From NCBI RefSeq assembly GCF_015706575.1, contig NW_024037057.1, forward strand, positions 1,507,501 through 1,571,500: 64,000 nucleotides of DNA, in the 5' to 3' direction. Numbering within the stretch: the first letter of the stretch is position 1; every line of letters begins with the position of its first letter. A program made the translations under genes and the position numbers. This DNA comes from Patiria miniata (taxonomy: Eukaryota; Echinodermata; Asteroidea; Valvatida; Asterinidae). Shown here piece by piece: positions 1 through 14,000 of this stretch. The notes under the pieces are model-generated. The model did no database searches, was not told where the DNA came from, and saw only the letters and a list, made by a program, of their open reading frames with translations.

Positions 1-98
1 ATGGGGGGGGGGGCGTCATGTAGATCAATGATAATTTTTTTAGAAACTCAAAATCTCAGTGGGGGGGGGGGGGGCGACTGGGGGGGCGACAATGTTTC

Positions 99-1089
99 AT
101 GGGGGGGGCTGTCCCCCCCAAAGCCCCCCCCCCCCCAATAAAAATCTACCTGGATCAAAAATCTACCTGGATCCCTGTTCTTAGTGGTGCTCCTCAAGGG
201 ACAGTTCTTGGACCTCATCTCTTCCTCCTTCACATCAATGATATTCATCACAAAGTCTCCAAAGTACCACCCGTTTATTTGCCGCTGATTGTTTAGTGTA
301 CAGATCCATCCAGACACCAGACGATGTCCTCACAGTACTTCAAAAAGACCTTGATACCATGGTAAACTGGGCCGAGACTTCGGGGATTAGATTTTATCCC
401 AAGAAATGTACAACTATGGGCATCACTAGAAATAGATCACCAGGAACTACATCTTACAACATGATGGGAGTACGGATAGATGAAACAGACCAGTGTCAGT
501 ATTTGGGAATATTCCTCCAAAAAAAACCTCCGTTGGAACAAACAAGTCCAGCTTACATCTGCCAGGGCTACAAAAATCCTGAATTTCATCAAAAGAAATG
601 TTCATCATGCTTCATCCTCCTTCAAAGAGAGGTTGTATCTTACCCTTGTTCGAGCTCATCTTAACTACTGTACACTACGGCAGCATGGGACCCTCACACT
701 TCCAAGAACATCAAAGAACTAGAAAAAGTCCAGAAGAGAGCTGCAAGGTTCGCTTCAAACACCTATGGACGTGACACTAGCATCTCTGCTATCATGAAAG
801 ATCTGGATTGGACACCCTTGGAAGAAAGAAGAAAACAGCACCGCACCTTTTTTTTTTTTTTAATCCTGAGTGGACTAATGGACATTGACCATACCAAATA
901 CATCACCCCAAAACTGGAAGATCACGACGAGGACACAATATACAGTTCCAACTCTACCAGGCCAGGACTGACACATATGCTTCTTCAGTTTTCCTAAGAA
1001 CACTTAAACTTTGGAATGACCTCCCGGACTCAACAGTGGCGCTCACCAACCCAGACTCCTTTAAGAATGCTCTTTGTGACAATACTTGA
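99..1089 (+). pseudogene. Non-LTR retrotransposon reverse transcriptase, 3' relic
   Basis: The left part carries the RT motif SGAPQGTVLGPHLFLLHIND (about 183-240), where LINE polymerases have an active-site neighbourhood of the form PQGSVLGPLLF. It continues as a decayed RT region (TPDDVLTVLQKDLDTMVNW, then YLGIFLQ) and a thumb-like stretch (ELEKVQKRAARFASNTYGRD, about 715-775). The end reads LRTLKLWNDLPDSTV and stops at 1087-1089, a usual LINE C-terminus. The frame is broken several times: after position 296, in the A-run near 520-530, near 665-700, and at the T-run near 850. No endonuclease domain is present upstream. I infer a 5'-truncated dead copy, family unassigned (CR1, Jockey or RTE-like). 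G and C homopolymers at 1-135 lie just before it. Confidence 0.85.
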
Positions 1090-2028
1090 TTTCGACCACT
1101 CTCACCACTCCTCCAGTTAAAATTCCCCAGATAGAATATTTTGGGGGACCACCAACCAAGTACAAAGTAACTGAGAGAGTGAGATCTTAACGGTAATTAG
1201 TTATAATATAACATGACAACAAACTTACTTTTTTGCAGCATATAATCAACCGTAGTCAGACGCAAGGTGTGTGCTTAACAATAGCAAGTTGTGTGATTCT
1301 CCCCTAGGTCGAAAATACCCCCTCTTACAGTACATTGTAGTCATGATCTCACACTTTACTTCTCTTTAAAGGGAAAATACAACATTTGCAAACATCAAAA
1401 AATAAAACTACCACATTATTTTGAAATATCTTGTTGGACTGTTAGTGAATGACAGTCTAAAGCATCCTGTAAAATCATGGCACCTGGTATTCTGTCATTA
1501 TCAAGTGTTGGAAAAAAACTGGTTTTTTTTTCAAATGCTGGCCCCAATGGACCATATTTAGTTAGTCCACATTTGTTTGTAATTGATTACACACCTATGA
1601 ACGGGTACAAGCCAGCTAGACTGGTTCCCTGACCTTACCATTCCCAAACGTCTATAATCGCTCTGTGTCATCTTAAATGGAGTCATGGAACCAGACTACA
1701 GGAAAATAATTGTTTTTCTTGGTTTTTATAGCATCTACAAACCCAAAACGTCAAAAAAGTTAGTCTAACAATATTTGCTATATATTACCAACCCCCCAAC
1801 CCCCAATCCATCCATTTCTGAAAATTACACCAAAAGCAAATGATGTCTCATCTGCCAGAGCCAATAATCAGAAAAAAAGGTGAAATTTATTTCATTAAAC
1901 ACAATTTAAGAAAGAATATGTTTGTATTTTTTCCCCATGCACCAAATAAACACACTTGATTTTTCTTGTCGGTTATCTGTAGGTTTGTGATGAGTTATTC
2001 AACACATTGATTGTAAGTGAATGCAACA
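1090..2028. other. Intergenic stretch 5' of RNGTT
   Basis: No gene is seen. It should contain the RNGTT promoter and 5' UTR, but I recognise no TATA box or other core element. About 1640-1720 resembles 59628-59705, the sequence just before the hAT relic: both hold ACCATTCCC, then GTCTATAA, GGAACCAGACTACA and TTTTCTTG in the same order. This marks a dispersed repeat. Confidence 0.5.
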
Positions 2029-5000
2029 ATGGCGGTACCAGACAGATGGTTGAACTGCCCTCGCAAAGGTCAACTCATTGCAGGTAAATCTTCACACTTT
2101 GGAAACCATATTGTAAAGTTTGGTTAAAACTACGTTAACATACATGTTAGCTGGGTGGTCGAGTGGGAGACGTCTACATTTGTAAGCAGGAGGTCGTGGG
2201 TTTGAGTCCCACCCAAGTTATTTGATCTCACAATCACTTGGGACAACACTGAGTATACAGTGTTTATACAAATATGTCTGTGAAGAGCAAACCCAATTTT
2301 TTATTAACTGTATATTAGGCCTATGTTTAAACACAGCCAACACACATTTTTACGTTACATACCTAGTGTGGTTATTTCTTTGTTTTGTGTAGTTATGAAA
2401 AACCATTGAAAACTCATTTTACTCACACTGTGAAAATACTTTCAACCAAATTTGTTTGCTATGATTCCCTTTAGTGTTTCTCTTCATTTTGCCACGATAA
2501 ACCTAACCCAAATATGCCTCTGTTTTCCACAGAGGGGAAAACACTGTGTGGACGTGAGCAATTCCACACAACGTCGCTGCTACATGCACCTGGTTATATG
2601 GACCTCTGTTGTTGGGAAGTCCACACAGTGAATGTAATGCGATTTTACATAAAATAGGAGTTACTGTGTTACTACACGGATTCAAAATGGGATGCCAGAC
2701 ATTGGCAAAAAAGTTGAATGCTTTAATTAACCACATTGCGCTAGGATTATTTTGACATTGACATTATTTTGAAAATTTGGCATCATATTTTTTTGAAAGA
2801 ATTTTTTTACACATATTATTTTCAAAATGCGGAAAAGCCTGTGTCCTGTTCATCGAACAGGCATAGCTCTAGTTTTCATTTGGTATTGTCTTCAGGTCAG
2901 TACTGTCTTCTGCCCCATCCATAGTTGGGACACTGTCCCATCCGTAGTTGGGACTGCGCCATCCATAGTTGGGACTGCCCCATCCATAGTTGGGACTGCC
3001 CCATCCATAGTTGGGCCATAAGAGACAGTCCTGAATCCTCCAATTTCAATATGATTGTGCACACCCCCCTAGGGAGTTAGGATTAATGGAAGAATGGAGA
3101 AATGTTCCTCCATGGTTCAGGGTGTTTTTAAAAATAAGCAAGTTGTCTCTTTGTAACCAGGAAACTGCTATTTACTGTTTGCTTACAGAAAAGTTTCTAC
3201 CCTTCAAGACACCTCTTGGACCACAGTACAACAATAAAATTCCAGAAGAGAACCGCTTTAACCTGCCCATGCTGTTTTCCTATTTGGATAGCTACAAGGT
3301 CAAGATGGGACTTTTTGTTGACCTTACAAATACCAATCGATTCTATAACAAAGAGATGGCTGAATCAAAGGGAGCCAAGCATTTCAAACTACAATGTAGA
3401 GGGTGAGTTAAATATCATATTGTTGTAATGTTGGATGACTGTATATTGATTGAAGCTGTCTCTTCCTCGATTTGATACAGGGTTCGACCTTAGCGGTGGT
3501 CCGCTGGCCAAATGCCAGTTGAATTGCCGGCGGACCAGCTGAAACACCTTGCCAAGTGGTCCGGCTGGCCAGCCAAAAAAATCTGCGTCAAAAAAATGGT
3601 TGTTGTATTTATTTGGTTTCTTACTTACATTCGCTATTTTTTTCAAAAGAAACCTCCGTTATTTTTACAAATTCGCTTCGCGATATGACTACTTCGCAAC
3701 TCGATGTCACGGTGACTTTCATCATGTGCGTAAACCCAGCTCAATGCGGCGATGACTGGTTCCCGCCGCGCCAATTTAGAAGACACGATGAAAATGCGGT
3801 AACTAGTCTGTGCACGGCTATGCGATCGATTACTCCTAGAGCCTCATAGATTAAGAACCCCGCAAAATTGTTTTCAGCACAAAACACTAATTAAGTACAA
3901 AAACGTCCATCAAAATGCAGAAATTTCCCACAGAACCGCTCCACAGTTTGCCCCTAAACTCCGTACCACATCTCATGACATACTCACAAAATATGCGCAG
4001 AACAAACATCGCTGGATTTTGTCTTTTTTGGGGCTAAAATGATGAAAAATATGCCCTTTCCGGACTGAGCTACTTGAAACGTGCAGGATGATTTTCAGTT
4101 CGCTCGGAGCGCGCCGCGGGGGGTACGGTACAAGCACTTGTACGCATGCGCATACTATCATTTCGCTTGTACCGTACCCCCCGCGGCGCGCTCCGAGCGA
4201 ACCGAAAATCATCGTGCACGTTTCAAGTGTCAGGTTGGCTCAGTGCGGAAAGGGCATATTTTTCATCATTTTAGCCCCCAAAAAGACAAAATCCAGCGAT
4301 ATTTGTTCTGCGCATAATTTGTGAGTATGTCATGAGGTGTAGTACGGAGTTTGGGGGCAAACTGTGCAGCGGTTCTGTTGGAGATTTCTGCATTTTGATG
4401 GACGTTTTTGTACTTGATTAGTGTTTTGTGCTGAAAACAATTTTGCGGGGTTCTTAATCTATGAGGCTCCACTACGTGGAGCCTCATACTTTAGTTCTAG
4501 GAGTAGCGATTGACAGCGCTAGCATGGCTATGCATTGTGCAGACGCCAGGCACGTGCTCTGTCAACTGGTCGGATTCGACATCGTAAAAATGCCAAGAAA
4601 ACACCGATGGAGAAAGAACATTTTTGCAAGTTAATTTACAAAATTGATCAAGCTTATCTGTGTATGTATTTTCTGTGTTCATGAGTTCATTTTGAGATCG
4701 CACTACTCGTATTTGGAGTGATACATGCCCCGTGTTTCCCGAAATTTTTGACGGTAAAAACGGGTCTGTCGGCCCATGGTGGGCCGCTCACCACACACGC
4801 ACGCATCACACACCTCGGAGTTTCGGCCAGCTCCCCGCGTCTTGACTAGCGTTGTGCATATGGTGCGAACGACCTGAATTTTCCATTATTTTTTGAAATT
4901 ATCGAACGTAAAAATATTGACAAAAATTAAAGCCTTTGGTTTTATTCACTTTTTGTTGCCATTTCGTGTATAGCTTTCGTAGTGCAATGAAACTAGTTCA

Positions 5001-8000
5001 GGCTAAAACTTCGCATATAATTGAATACCCCATTCAATCTGCATAAAAAAATTGGCAAAAAAGAGAAGAATTTCCGACCGACCGACCCTATTTTTGAAAG
5101 GCATGTAATCGGAAGCAGAACTATTTTTTTGGCCTAATTAAGGTAGGTTTTATTCACTTTTTGTGGCCATCTTTTTGTGTATAGCTTTTATAGTGCAATA
5201 AAAATAAGATCAGGCTAAAACTTCGCATACTGAGGCCTAATTGAATACCCCATTCAAGCGGCATAAAAAAAAATGGCCCCCAAAAACCCAAAAATCCGAC
5301 CGACCGACCCTATTTTTAAAAGGCATGTAATCTGAGGCAGAACTATATATTTTTTTGCGGCCTCAGATCATGGAGGAAGAAAATAGACCTCTATTGCTCA
5401 GGTGACATGATGACATGGGTGTTGATGACAATAGTCTTGTTATGACTTATGTGAAACTGATTAACTGGTGGGTACACGCTGTATAAGACGGACCAGTCAA
5501 AAACCTGGCGGACCAGTCAAAATTCTAGCCAACTGGTCCGGCTGGCCAGTCAAAAAAAAAGTTAAGGGCAACCCCTGTGATAGACTCAGTGATTTATGTA
5601 TATGTGTAGGGTTATAAAAAATAATGATACAATTAAGAGCTTGAACTCTATCAGTGTAAAAGGATGGTTTGTAAGCTTTCCATTAATACATGTACATGTA
5701 CCTCACTTGCAACCATGCAGTTATGGATGACTGCACCACTGATTTCAAAACATAGCTCCACATGTTCTGGGTCTGATTTTGTAGCACTTGGCATGAGCTG
5801 GCTAAAACAAAGCACATCTCTGTAGAATGTGTGCAGATCTCTCCCATTCAACACAAAGTCTACAGTGCATTGTTTGGACGATTTGTCAAAAGATGGTTTT
5901 TGCCCTCCAGTTGAAGTCAGTTGTGCTCAGTCATCCATGACTGCTGGAAAGGAAGAAAGCAGAGTCTAGCTTCACTTAGACTTTTGATTTGATTTCAGAC
6001 ATGGGGAATGTCCGTCAGTTGAGCAGACTCAAGCATTCATCAAAGTATGCTCTAACTTTGTCAGCAAGAATCCAACAGATATCATTGGTGTACACTGTAC
6101 TCATGGATTCAACAGAACCGGCTTCTTGATATGTGCATACTTAGTTGAGCAGATGGATTGGAGGTAAAAATGACATTGCAACTTCCTGACCCAAAAGATT
6201 GTTACTCTCTAGTCCTATTTGAACATTTGATAATTTGCAAACACCTCCTTTTTACTTTGCATGTAGTTATCCGATTTACGTTTTTTGTCCATGAGGCATC
6301 AGAATTTTGCATACGAGTGGAAACGGTAAGATCAAGACTTTATAGACAACACAGATTTAAACTGACTGAACCTTAGCTCAAGCTTTATTTTTCTGTTCCA
6401 CTTCTTCATGTTTATGCAAAGTTTCTCTGGGCTATGCACACTTCATAGCACGGTTAAGTGTCAATCAAGAATGTTTCTCCCACGTAGACAAATACCTGGA
6501 GCATGAATTCCAATTACGTCAGTATCAATCAAGTTAAATTATCTCAGATCTTCCAATCCGAGTGGGAGACACATTTTGTGCTCTTGGTCTTATGCAACTC
6601 TTAGATGCCTCTTGGACAAAAACGTAGATCGGGTACCACAGTAAACAGGTTCACAACAAACAAAGGGGATTATGTGATTAACTTCATTTCTTTCACACAA
6701 GGCTACTAACGAATAAGTTATTGTTACAAGTTTTTTTTCAGCTCCCTTCTCAGGTGCCAGCTAGTCATAGGCAAGGTGGCGCAAGTTTCTTTGTCATTTT
6801 TTTGATAAATGATAGTGACCTTGATGTCATTTAGTGAATAAAAGCATACCACACGGCTGTCAAGTTTTTCTTTGAGAGGCAAGATAAAAAAGAGAGCATC
6901 AAACTGACTGAAACAAAAAGGAAATTGCTTTTAACAATATATGTTGATGTATGAGTTGTTGATGCCTTGCTAAACATGGACAGTCTGTCTGTTAGCTAGT
7001 AATCGGTTGCCAGACGAACAATGACCTGGTTTATTTGGCCACACACAACCCAACCAGAGTTTGATCTGCAGCAGTAACCGTTGTTTACAGTGCTTATATC
7101 TCATTAGTTAATTCAACTAACACCACATTAACCATGTCATGTTGTGCATTGAGGCTTAAGCCAGACAGACATAAGATTTGCTTTCACTGTATTTTATTTT
7201 GTTGTTTCCAAGTGGCCTTAGGCTCTGAATGTTACGTCCGTTATATGGAATTTCTCACTACCAAATGTCACTTTTCCCCCATTAATGTGGGAGAGGGATG
7301 CTCTTTTCTTGGTAATGTGTTTAACAACGGTCAAGTCCCTGACAGAAAAAAATCATTATTCTGTCATAAAAGGCAACGTGACTGAGCTTTAATAAGTTAT
7401 TCGCTACTGTATGCATGTAACTTGAATTTCTTCATATACCATTCATTGCACATTCTGTCCAAATTTGGAACACCTCATTAGTTCCTCTTTAAGGTTAAAT
7501 GGACTCTTAGTGTCAAGAAGTGAAAAGGGACTGATGTCACAAGGAATGAAGGTCACAAAGTCTCATCCAATGGCTATTAGCTAACATCAAATCCTCGCTC
7601 TTATTTACTAGTTGATATGATTTGTGTGGATATTTCCAGCATTGATGCGGCAGTGAGTGTGTTTGCTAAAGGGCGTCCACCAGGCATGTACAAAGGTGAC
7701 TACATTCAAGAGTTATATAAACGCTATGGTGATGTTGATGATACACCCACTGCACCAGAACAACCTGACTGGTGCCTAGGTAGGTACACAGCTAACACCA
7801 AATGACATTTTGGTCTGATGCATTGTGTTTTCTTGCCGCTATCTGCACAATGACACAGGGAATTTGTTGGCAAACTCTTATAGGTAAAGTTAACTGTATT
7901 GTCCCTAAGATGTCAAAGCATTGTTAAGCATCCTGACATAAGTATTGTTGGTATAATGGACCCGTTCACTATCTGTTTTAAGGCTTATTTATCGGCAATA

Positions 8001-11000
8001 GTTAGTTATTAATGTTAAGAGATACATGATGGTTGGTGCTTATTCTCTGGTAGTTGGTGTCAGTTGAATATATGCCCATGGGTTAATGTGCTAAGATATT
8101 GTCATAAAATACCTGTAAGGGAGCAAAAACCATTTGCAGATAATGAGTAAGAATTTTTTTAAATGCAAAACACATACATAATTGTATTGTAAGAACATCC
8201 TTTTATGGAAGGTTATGCTTAGCACAGTGCGTCTTCATATGAACACTATGCAAGTCACAATGCAGACACTTGATTTTTGTTTGCCTAAGTTTTGTTTACC
8301 CTTGTAAAGGAATCCATTAAAATGGGCCCCCCCCCCCCCCCCCCCGGTTGATTATAGTGGTGTTTTTAACTAATTTGGAGTGAATTAATTGTCCTTTATA
8401 TAGGTGCAGATGACAGAGATGAAAGTGCAGTTTCTAGTAACTCCAGAACCAGTAATACTCCAGGTGATTCAGGCTCACGGCATCAGCGAAGTCAAGTCAA
8501 TGTAAATAAACAGGTAAGAGTTGACTACTAAGGCACAAAATTATAAAAAAAATACTTCTGCTTCCAATTACATGCCTTCCAAAAATAGGGTCGGTCGGTC
8601 GGGAAATCTTTTTATTTTGCCAATTTTTTTTGGCTGCTTGAATGGAATTTTCAATCATGTGTATTTTGGGTCTGAGTTATTTTTATTTGCGCCACAAAGC
8701 TATTGAAAATGACCCTCAAAAGTGATAAAACCTTGCCTTAATTAAACCTAACCCCCTAGGCCCTATTTGCTAGGAACCATCCTCATACTATTGTGCACTT
8801 ATGTTTAAATGAAGGTCACTGCGTCGCTTCAGTCAAGTAGCTGACTATTTTAGCTCGTGAAAATTATGTTACATCTCCTGGGCTATAGCCACTTAGGTCA
8901 AAGATTATTGTGCTCAGCGCCCCCACCATGTGACATTCTGCCAGCCACTCACAGGGAAGAAATGTCCAAGTGGGAATGCGTGGTCAAATTACGTGAAGGA
9001 ATGTTGACAATGAGTCGTGGTAAGTTACCGCGAGGCCACGGAAGAAAAAAGTCCAATGGAATTACAGCTTAAATAGGAATGGATTGACTCATTTAAAGTA
9101 AAGCTTGCAATAAGCAGACCGTACATTTAATGTTTGACTTTTGTTTGCACAAGCAGTTTATGGAAGGAGTGACAGGCGTGAGCATAGTGACTGATTATCA
9201 GACCGTGAACCGATTGAAACATCAACTCCAACGTATGACTGGCTGGCGTAGGTGAGTTCTTGCTGGTTATAGTGAGTCATCTGTTAAGGCAACACGAATA
9301 ATTAGAACTCTGCTGACTATGTTTATTGATTCATCTTTCATAGAATCTGCTAATATTATTGTTTGTCTAGCTGTCACATGATCTCATCCTGGTCCTTATA
9401 CCTAAAGCTGAGACATTGGATACAACACAAGGCCCAAGGATCACATCGTCACAGCATGACAAATTGCTCAACCGTCAATTTGAAACATTGTACATTTATT
9501 GCATCTCATAAACATGATGAAAAATTTCATGAAGCACCAGGACAGGTATCTGCAACCTTATTGTCCCGCCGGAATGAAGTTCAGGAAAGAAACCATGCAA
9601 TCACCATATCTGTCCGTATGTCCATCCAGACATCCCAGCCAGACGGAATTGTGGGGTGATAGCATTGTGTTCCTTTTATCCCTTTTTCTAAAGATCCTCC
9701 TCTGGGGTGATGTTTGTCTATTGTTAAAATAGTGGGGAGATGTGTTCTGAAAGGAACATCACCCCACAAGTATGGTATGGTCAGAACGTCCGTTAGGGCG
9801 GGCGGACAGTTCTGGGGTAGGAGTATTGTTGTCCTTGTATCCCTATTTCTAAAGATTTCACTTGCGGGGTACCCTATATTCTAAAGATTTCACTTGCGGG
9901 GTACCCTATATTCTAAAGATTTCACTTGCGGGGTACCCTATATTCTAAAGATTTCACTTGCGGGGTACCCTATATTCTAAAGATTTCACTTGCGGGGTAC
10001 CCTATATTCTAAAGATTTCACTTGCGGGGTACCCTATATTCTAAAGATTTCACTTGCGGGGTACCCTATATTCTAAAGATTTCACTTGCGGGGTACCCTA
10101 TATTCTAAAGATTTCACTTGCGGGGTACCCTATATTCTAAAGATTTCACTTGCGGGGTACCCTATATTCTAAAGATTTCACTTGCGGGGTACCCTATATT
10201 CTAAAGATTTCACTTGCGGGGTACCCTATTTTCTAAAGATTTCACTTGCGGGGTACCCTATATTCTAAAGATTTCACTTGCGGGGTACCCTATTTTCTAA
10301 AGATTTCACTTGCGGGGTACCCTATATTCTAAAGATTTCACTTGCGGGGTACCCTATTTTCTAAAGATTTCACTTGCGGGGTACCCTATATTCTAAAGAT
10401 TTCACTTGCGGGGTGCCCTATTTTCTAAAGATTTCACTTGCGGGGTACCTCGAACAAAGGACGGGTTTCCCACAAGTGGTCCTTGGTCAGCACGCTGGAA
10501 CGTACACGTTTGTTTATGGTTTAAATATAAAGATAATCGCGCAAGCAGACAAGATGCGCGGTAAGAGAACCGCCTTGTATTAAAACCTGTCCAATTGTAA
10601 GTGTCTCTGTATTCCAAACCTAACATAAACCAATCCAGAGATATTGATTTAGACTGTGTTGATTGTTATCATACATAGTCTGTATATCTAATGTCGTCTA
10701 CTTTGTTTCGTACATGTACTGCCTACCATGAGCAGGTTGGACTTCCCTGGTTGTCAGCCAGTCTCACTGGATAATAAGAATATTGCTGCTCTCAAACACA
10801 AACTCTACAAAGTCAGCTGGAAGGCTGATGGTATCAGGTATGTACCAACTTTGTCAGCTTTCACTTACTTTACTTGCCGCATGTAAATAATATGAAATTA
10901 TGTAAATATTATGAAAGTCATATTTAAACAATAGAAGTCTTTTTTGGACTTTTGGGCTACTTCACAGGAACATACTGCAGGAATCTAGACACAATACATC

Positions 11001-14000
11001 AATCAATTCTGGGAGAAGAGAATGTAAGAAACAAGAAATCCACACAGAGGTTTTTTTGCTGCGGTTGTGTTTCAAGATGAGAGAAAAGTCTCTTTGCATC
11101 AATTTGTATCTGTTAATATTGTTTGGTGTTGATCATGACTATATATTTTTTATGATTCAGTAGTTAAAATTTTGTCGCAAAAAAAAAATGAATCGTTTTC
11201 TTAGAGTCACTCCCGAAGCACGGAACGTGCAATGCTATAATAATAAGTTGGGAAGGCAAATATTATAAAAACATAATATGAACCGTTATACATGTAAATT
11301 ACATGTATCTCCCCAAACCCCCTCTTTTCATGAAGTATTCCATAACCATGTGTTTTGTAAAGATGGTGCAAAAAGCTTGAAAATCAACACTTGTAGTGGC
11401 TTCCTGGACCATTTGGCATTCTCATACCTGGTATACTCAAATAGCCACAGATCTACAATGTAAATGCCTAACTATGACCCCTGTATCACTTCAATCATAC
11501 GAATGTATGATTCAGATATGACTTGGCTCACAAGAACTACTGAGTCTCAGACATGGAAGACCTGTTACTCCTGGCTCAATGTGTGTGCCTTTTGTTTTGT
11601 GTTGTTTTTAACATGACTGCAGGTATATGATGCTGATTGACGGGCCAGATCAAGTCTATATGTTTGATAGAGATAACACAGTATTCTCTGTCAAAAATCT
11701 GGCCTTTCCCAAACGTAAAGAAGACGGTCATTTGACGGATACATTACTGGATGGTGTAAGTATGGAGCAGTCACAACATACAGATAAAACATCCCAACCT
11801 TAACACTTATGCTCAATCATGGTGCAGTACATGTATTAAATCAGTAGTACAAGACATCATCTGTTCCTCTTCATTTAATAAGCAGTAACCTGTGCGTTTT
11901 TTTAATCAGCTTTCATCATGTACACTGCACATGTAGCACAAGATTTCAATCTGATAATAAAAATGATAGCCAACTAATTCTTAGTTTGGACTTCCTTTAA
12001 ATATAATGAATTTTGTGGGGGTTTTTTTTTTGGTTTTGTATAGAATGCTTGTTACAGCTCTGAAACCCATTGTTATTAAAAAAAAAAAAAAATCAGATTG
12101 AAGAACATTCTGTTCTGCTAAAAATAAAATACTACAGTTCTATGCGACGAGGAGATATAACTCAGTTCCGCATTATAGAGTTTATATATGACAACCACTC
12201 TACCCCACCCATACCCCATCTGAAACAAGAGATGGTATCATTGCAAGAAATTCCCACATTTGTGTTTCAAAATATCATACATGTAATGAAATGAAGCTGC
12301 TAATTTAAGCTTGTAACAGCCAAAACCACTACAAAAATTGTTTTATATGAGAAAATTGATGGATCCATCGAATAAGGTATCCATAAAATAATGTAAATTG
12401 TTATGCACACGAAAGGACAGTCCATTATGAATGATCTGTTTTGTAGATCGGGTCAATGATGCCCTTCTATGGTTGTGCACCTACTTGTGTGCATACTAAC
12501 ATGCCCGAGTCAAACATCCTGGTGCAGGTGGCAGCCTTTGTGAAGTGGCTTTACCCTAACCCCCTGGAGTGATTTGCTAGGAACCTCCCTCACTCTTGCA
12601 AAATCCATATGGTCGCACAACACCCAAACTCTTGGACTCTGATTATGGTGGTATGCCAGACCCCACCCATACCCCATCTGAACTCACTCCAACAGATTCC
12701 AAAAAATACGCAGTTGGATTTTGAAGGGCTAGGGTGGTAATGGTTTACAAAATTCAACGCATGAAGTCCCATCCTTTTTTAAGTCATACAACACTGAAAA
12801 CTATATCTGGCACATGAAACCAGCAAGATGGCAGCTAGTGCAAATTCGTCATAGTTTTACTTAAAATGTTAAAATTTGATAGTTTGTTGCTGTGGTAAAA
12901 AGGTGTGCAGTGAGATTGATTGTTTGCATATATGCTCATTTCAAAAGATACCTCAGGTCCAAGATATGCGTGTCAGTAAAATTCGGGCCATTAAGAACAT
13001 AAGAAACTTTATAACACCTCACCCACAGATTCTTTGTCTTGATTGGCCGAGAGCAAGTCACGTGATACTTTCTATTTTTGCTATCTTTCTGTGCACCGCC
13101 AAAAGTACTATACCCGTAGCAACCAAAGTACTATACCATTAGCAACCAAAGTACTATTTCCCTGTTGCGGTATTTGTGTGCAAATGCATGCTGGTGTGCG
13201 CGTTGCACGCAGCGTGTTTTGTTCCAAAGAGAGCGCGCCGCAGAGTTGGGTTCAAACATTTCGCGAAGGGGTAGTTTGGAAGAGAGAAATACATTCTCCT
13301 CCAGTTTTGCATTGAAATTGAAGTTTATTTCAACTGTGTTCAGATTTAAATAATTTAAATATTATAACCAAGCAGAATCTGTGGGTGAAGTGTTATAAAA
13401 CAAATATTGAATGCTTTATCTCGTGGTGAAGTAAAACTAGCCGCCCTCGGTGATCCATGGAGCATTCTATTTTCCCTCGGCTTCGCCTCGGGAAAATAGA
13501 ATGTCCATGGATCACCTCGGGAGGCTAGTTTTACTACACCACTCGAAGCATTCAATATTTGTATACCAGTTTGTAGAACGGTAAATGTGTACCTTCCCCG
13601 TCACATATTTTCAGTGGCACTGATCACAGCCTGTACAATGTCACTGTATACAGTCTTATCAGTAGCAAGTAAAATATATACCAATTCACGGGGTTGATTG
13701 GAATGTTACTTCTAGCACATTTTTGTACATAGTGTTGCATTTAGTCAGACCTTGAAGTGCATTCATTTAACATGGACGTCTTATCTTGTCTTTATTGATT
13801 AGGAGATGGTTGTGGATAGGATAGATGGGCGGGCTATTCCTAGGTATCTGGTGTATGACATCGTTGTGTTTGAGGTAAGATACATCATCTGTGCAGAGTA
13901 ACATATATACATCAATCATCATCACTTCATGTTCATCAAGTCTTGAGTTGAGTAAATGTTGTTTTGTTAATTGATATACAAAAAATGTATATCAATAATG

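Larger units (their letters stand above)
3481..5575. repeat. Repeat flanks bracketing a composite insertion, RNGTT intron 2
   Basis: GGTCCGGCTGGCCAG followed by A-rich sequence occurs at 3558-3580 and again, same orientation, at 5535-5560. Both copies have GGCGGACCAG nearby. Between them lie the large foldback and the GACCGACCGACC repeat pair. This suggests one composite block of nested insertions in intron 2. Confidence 0.5.

Noticed and set aside
3086..3188. Alternative upstream ATG in frame with RNGTT exon 2
   Set aside because: The added residues do not match the family, whereas the exon at 2029-2083 does and joins in the correct phase.
9847..10449. CRISPR-like array
   Set aside because: It is a head-to-tail satellite without unique spacers, in an animal intron.
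10968..11023. Possible 56-nt extra RNGTT exon with good acceptor and GTAAGA donor
   Set aside because: Its inclusion would break the frame right after the KADG motif and it has no protein support. It could be a poison exon but nothing in the sequence proves it.
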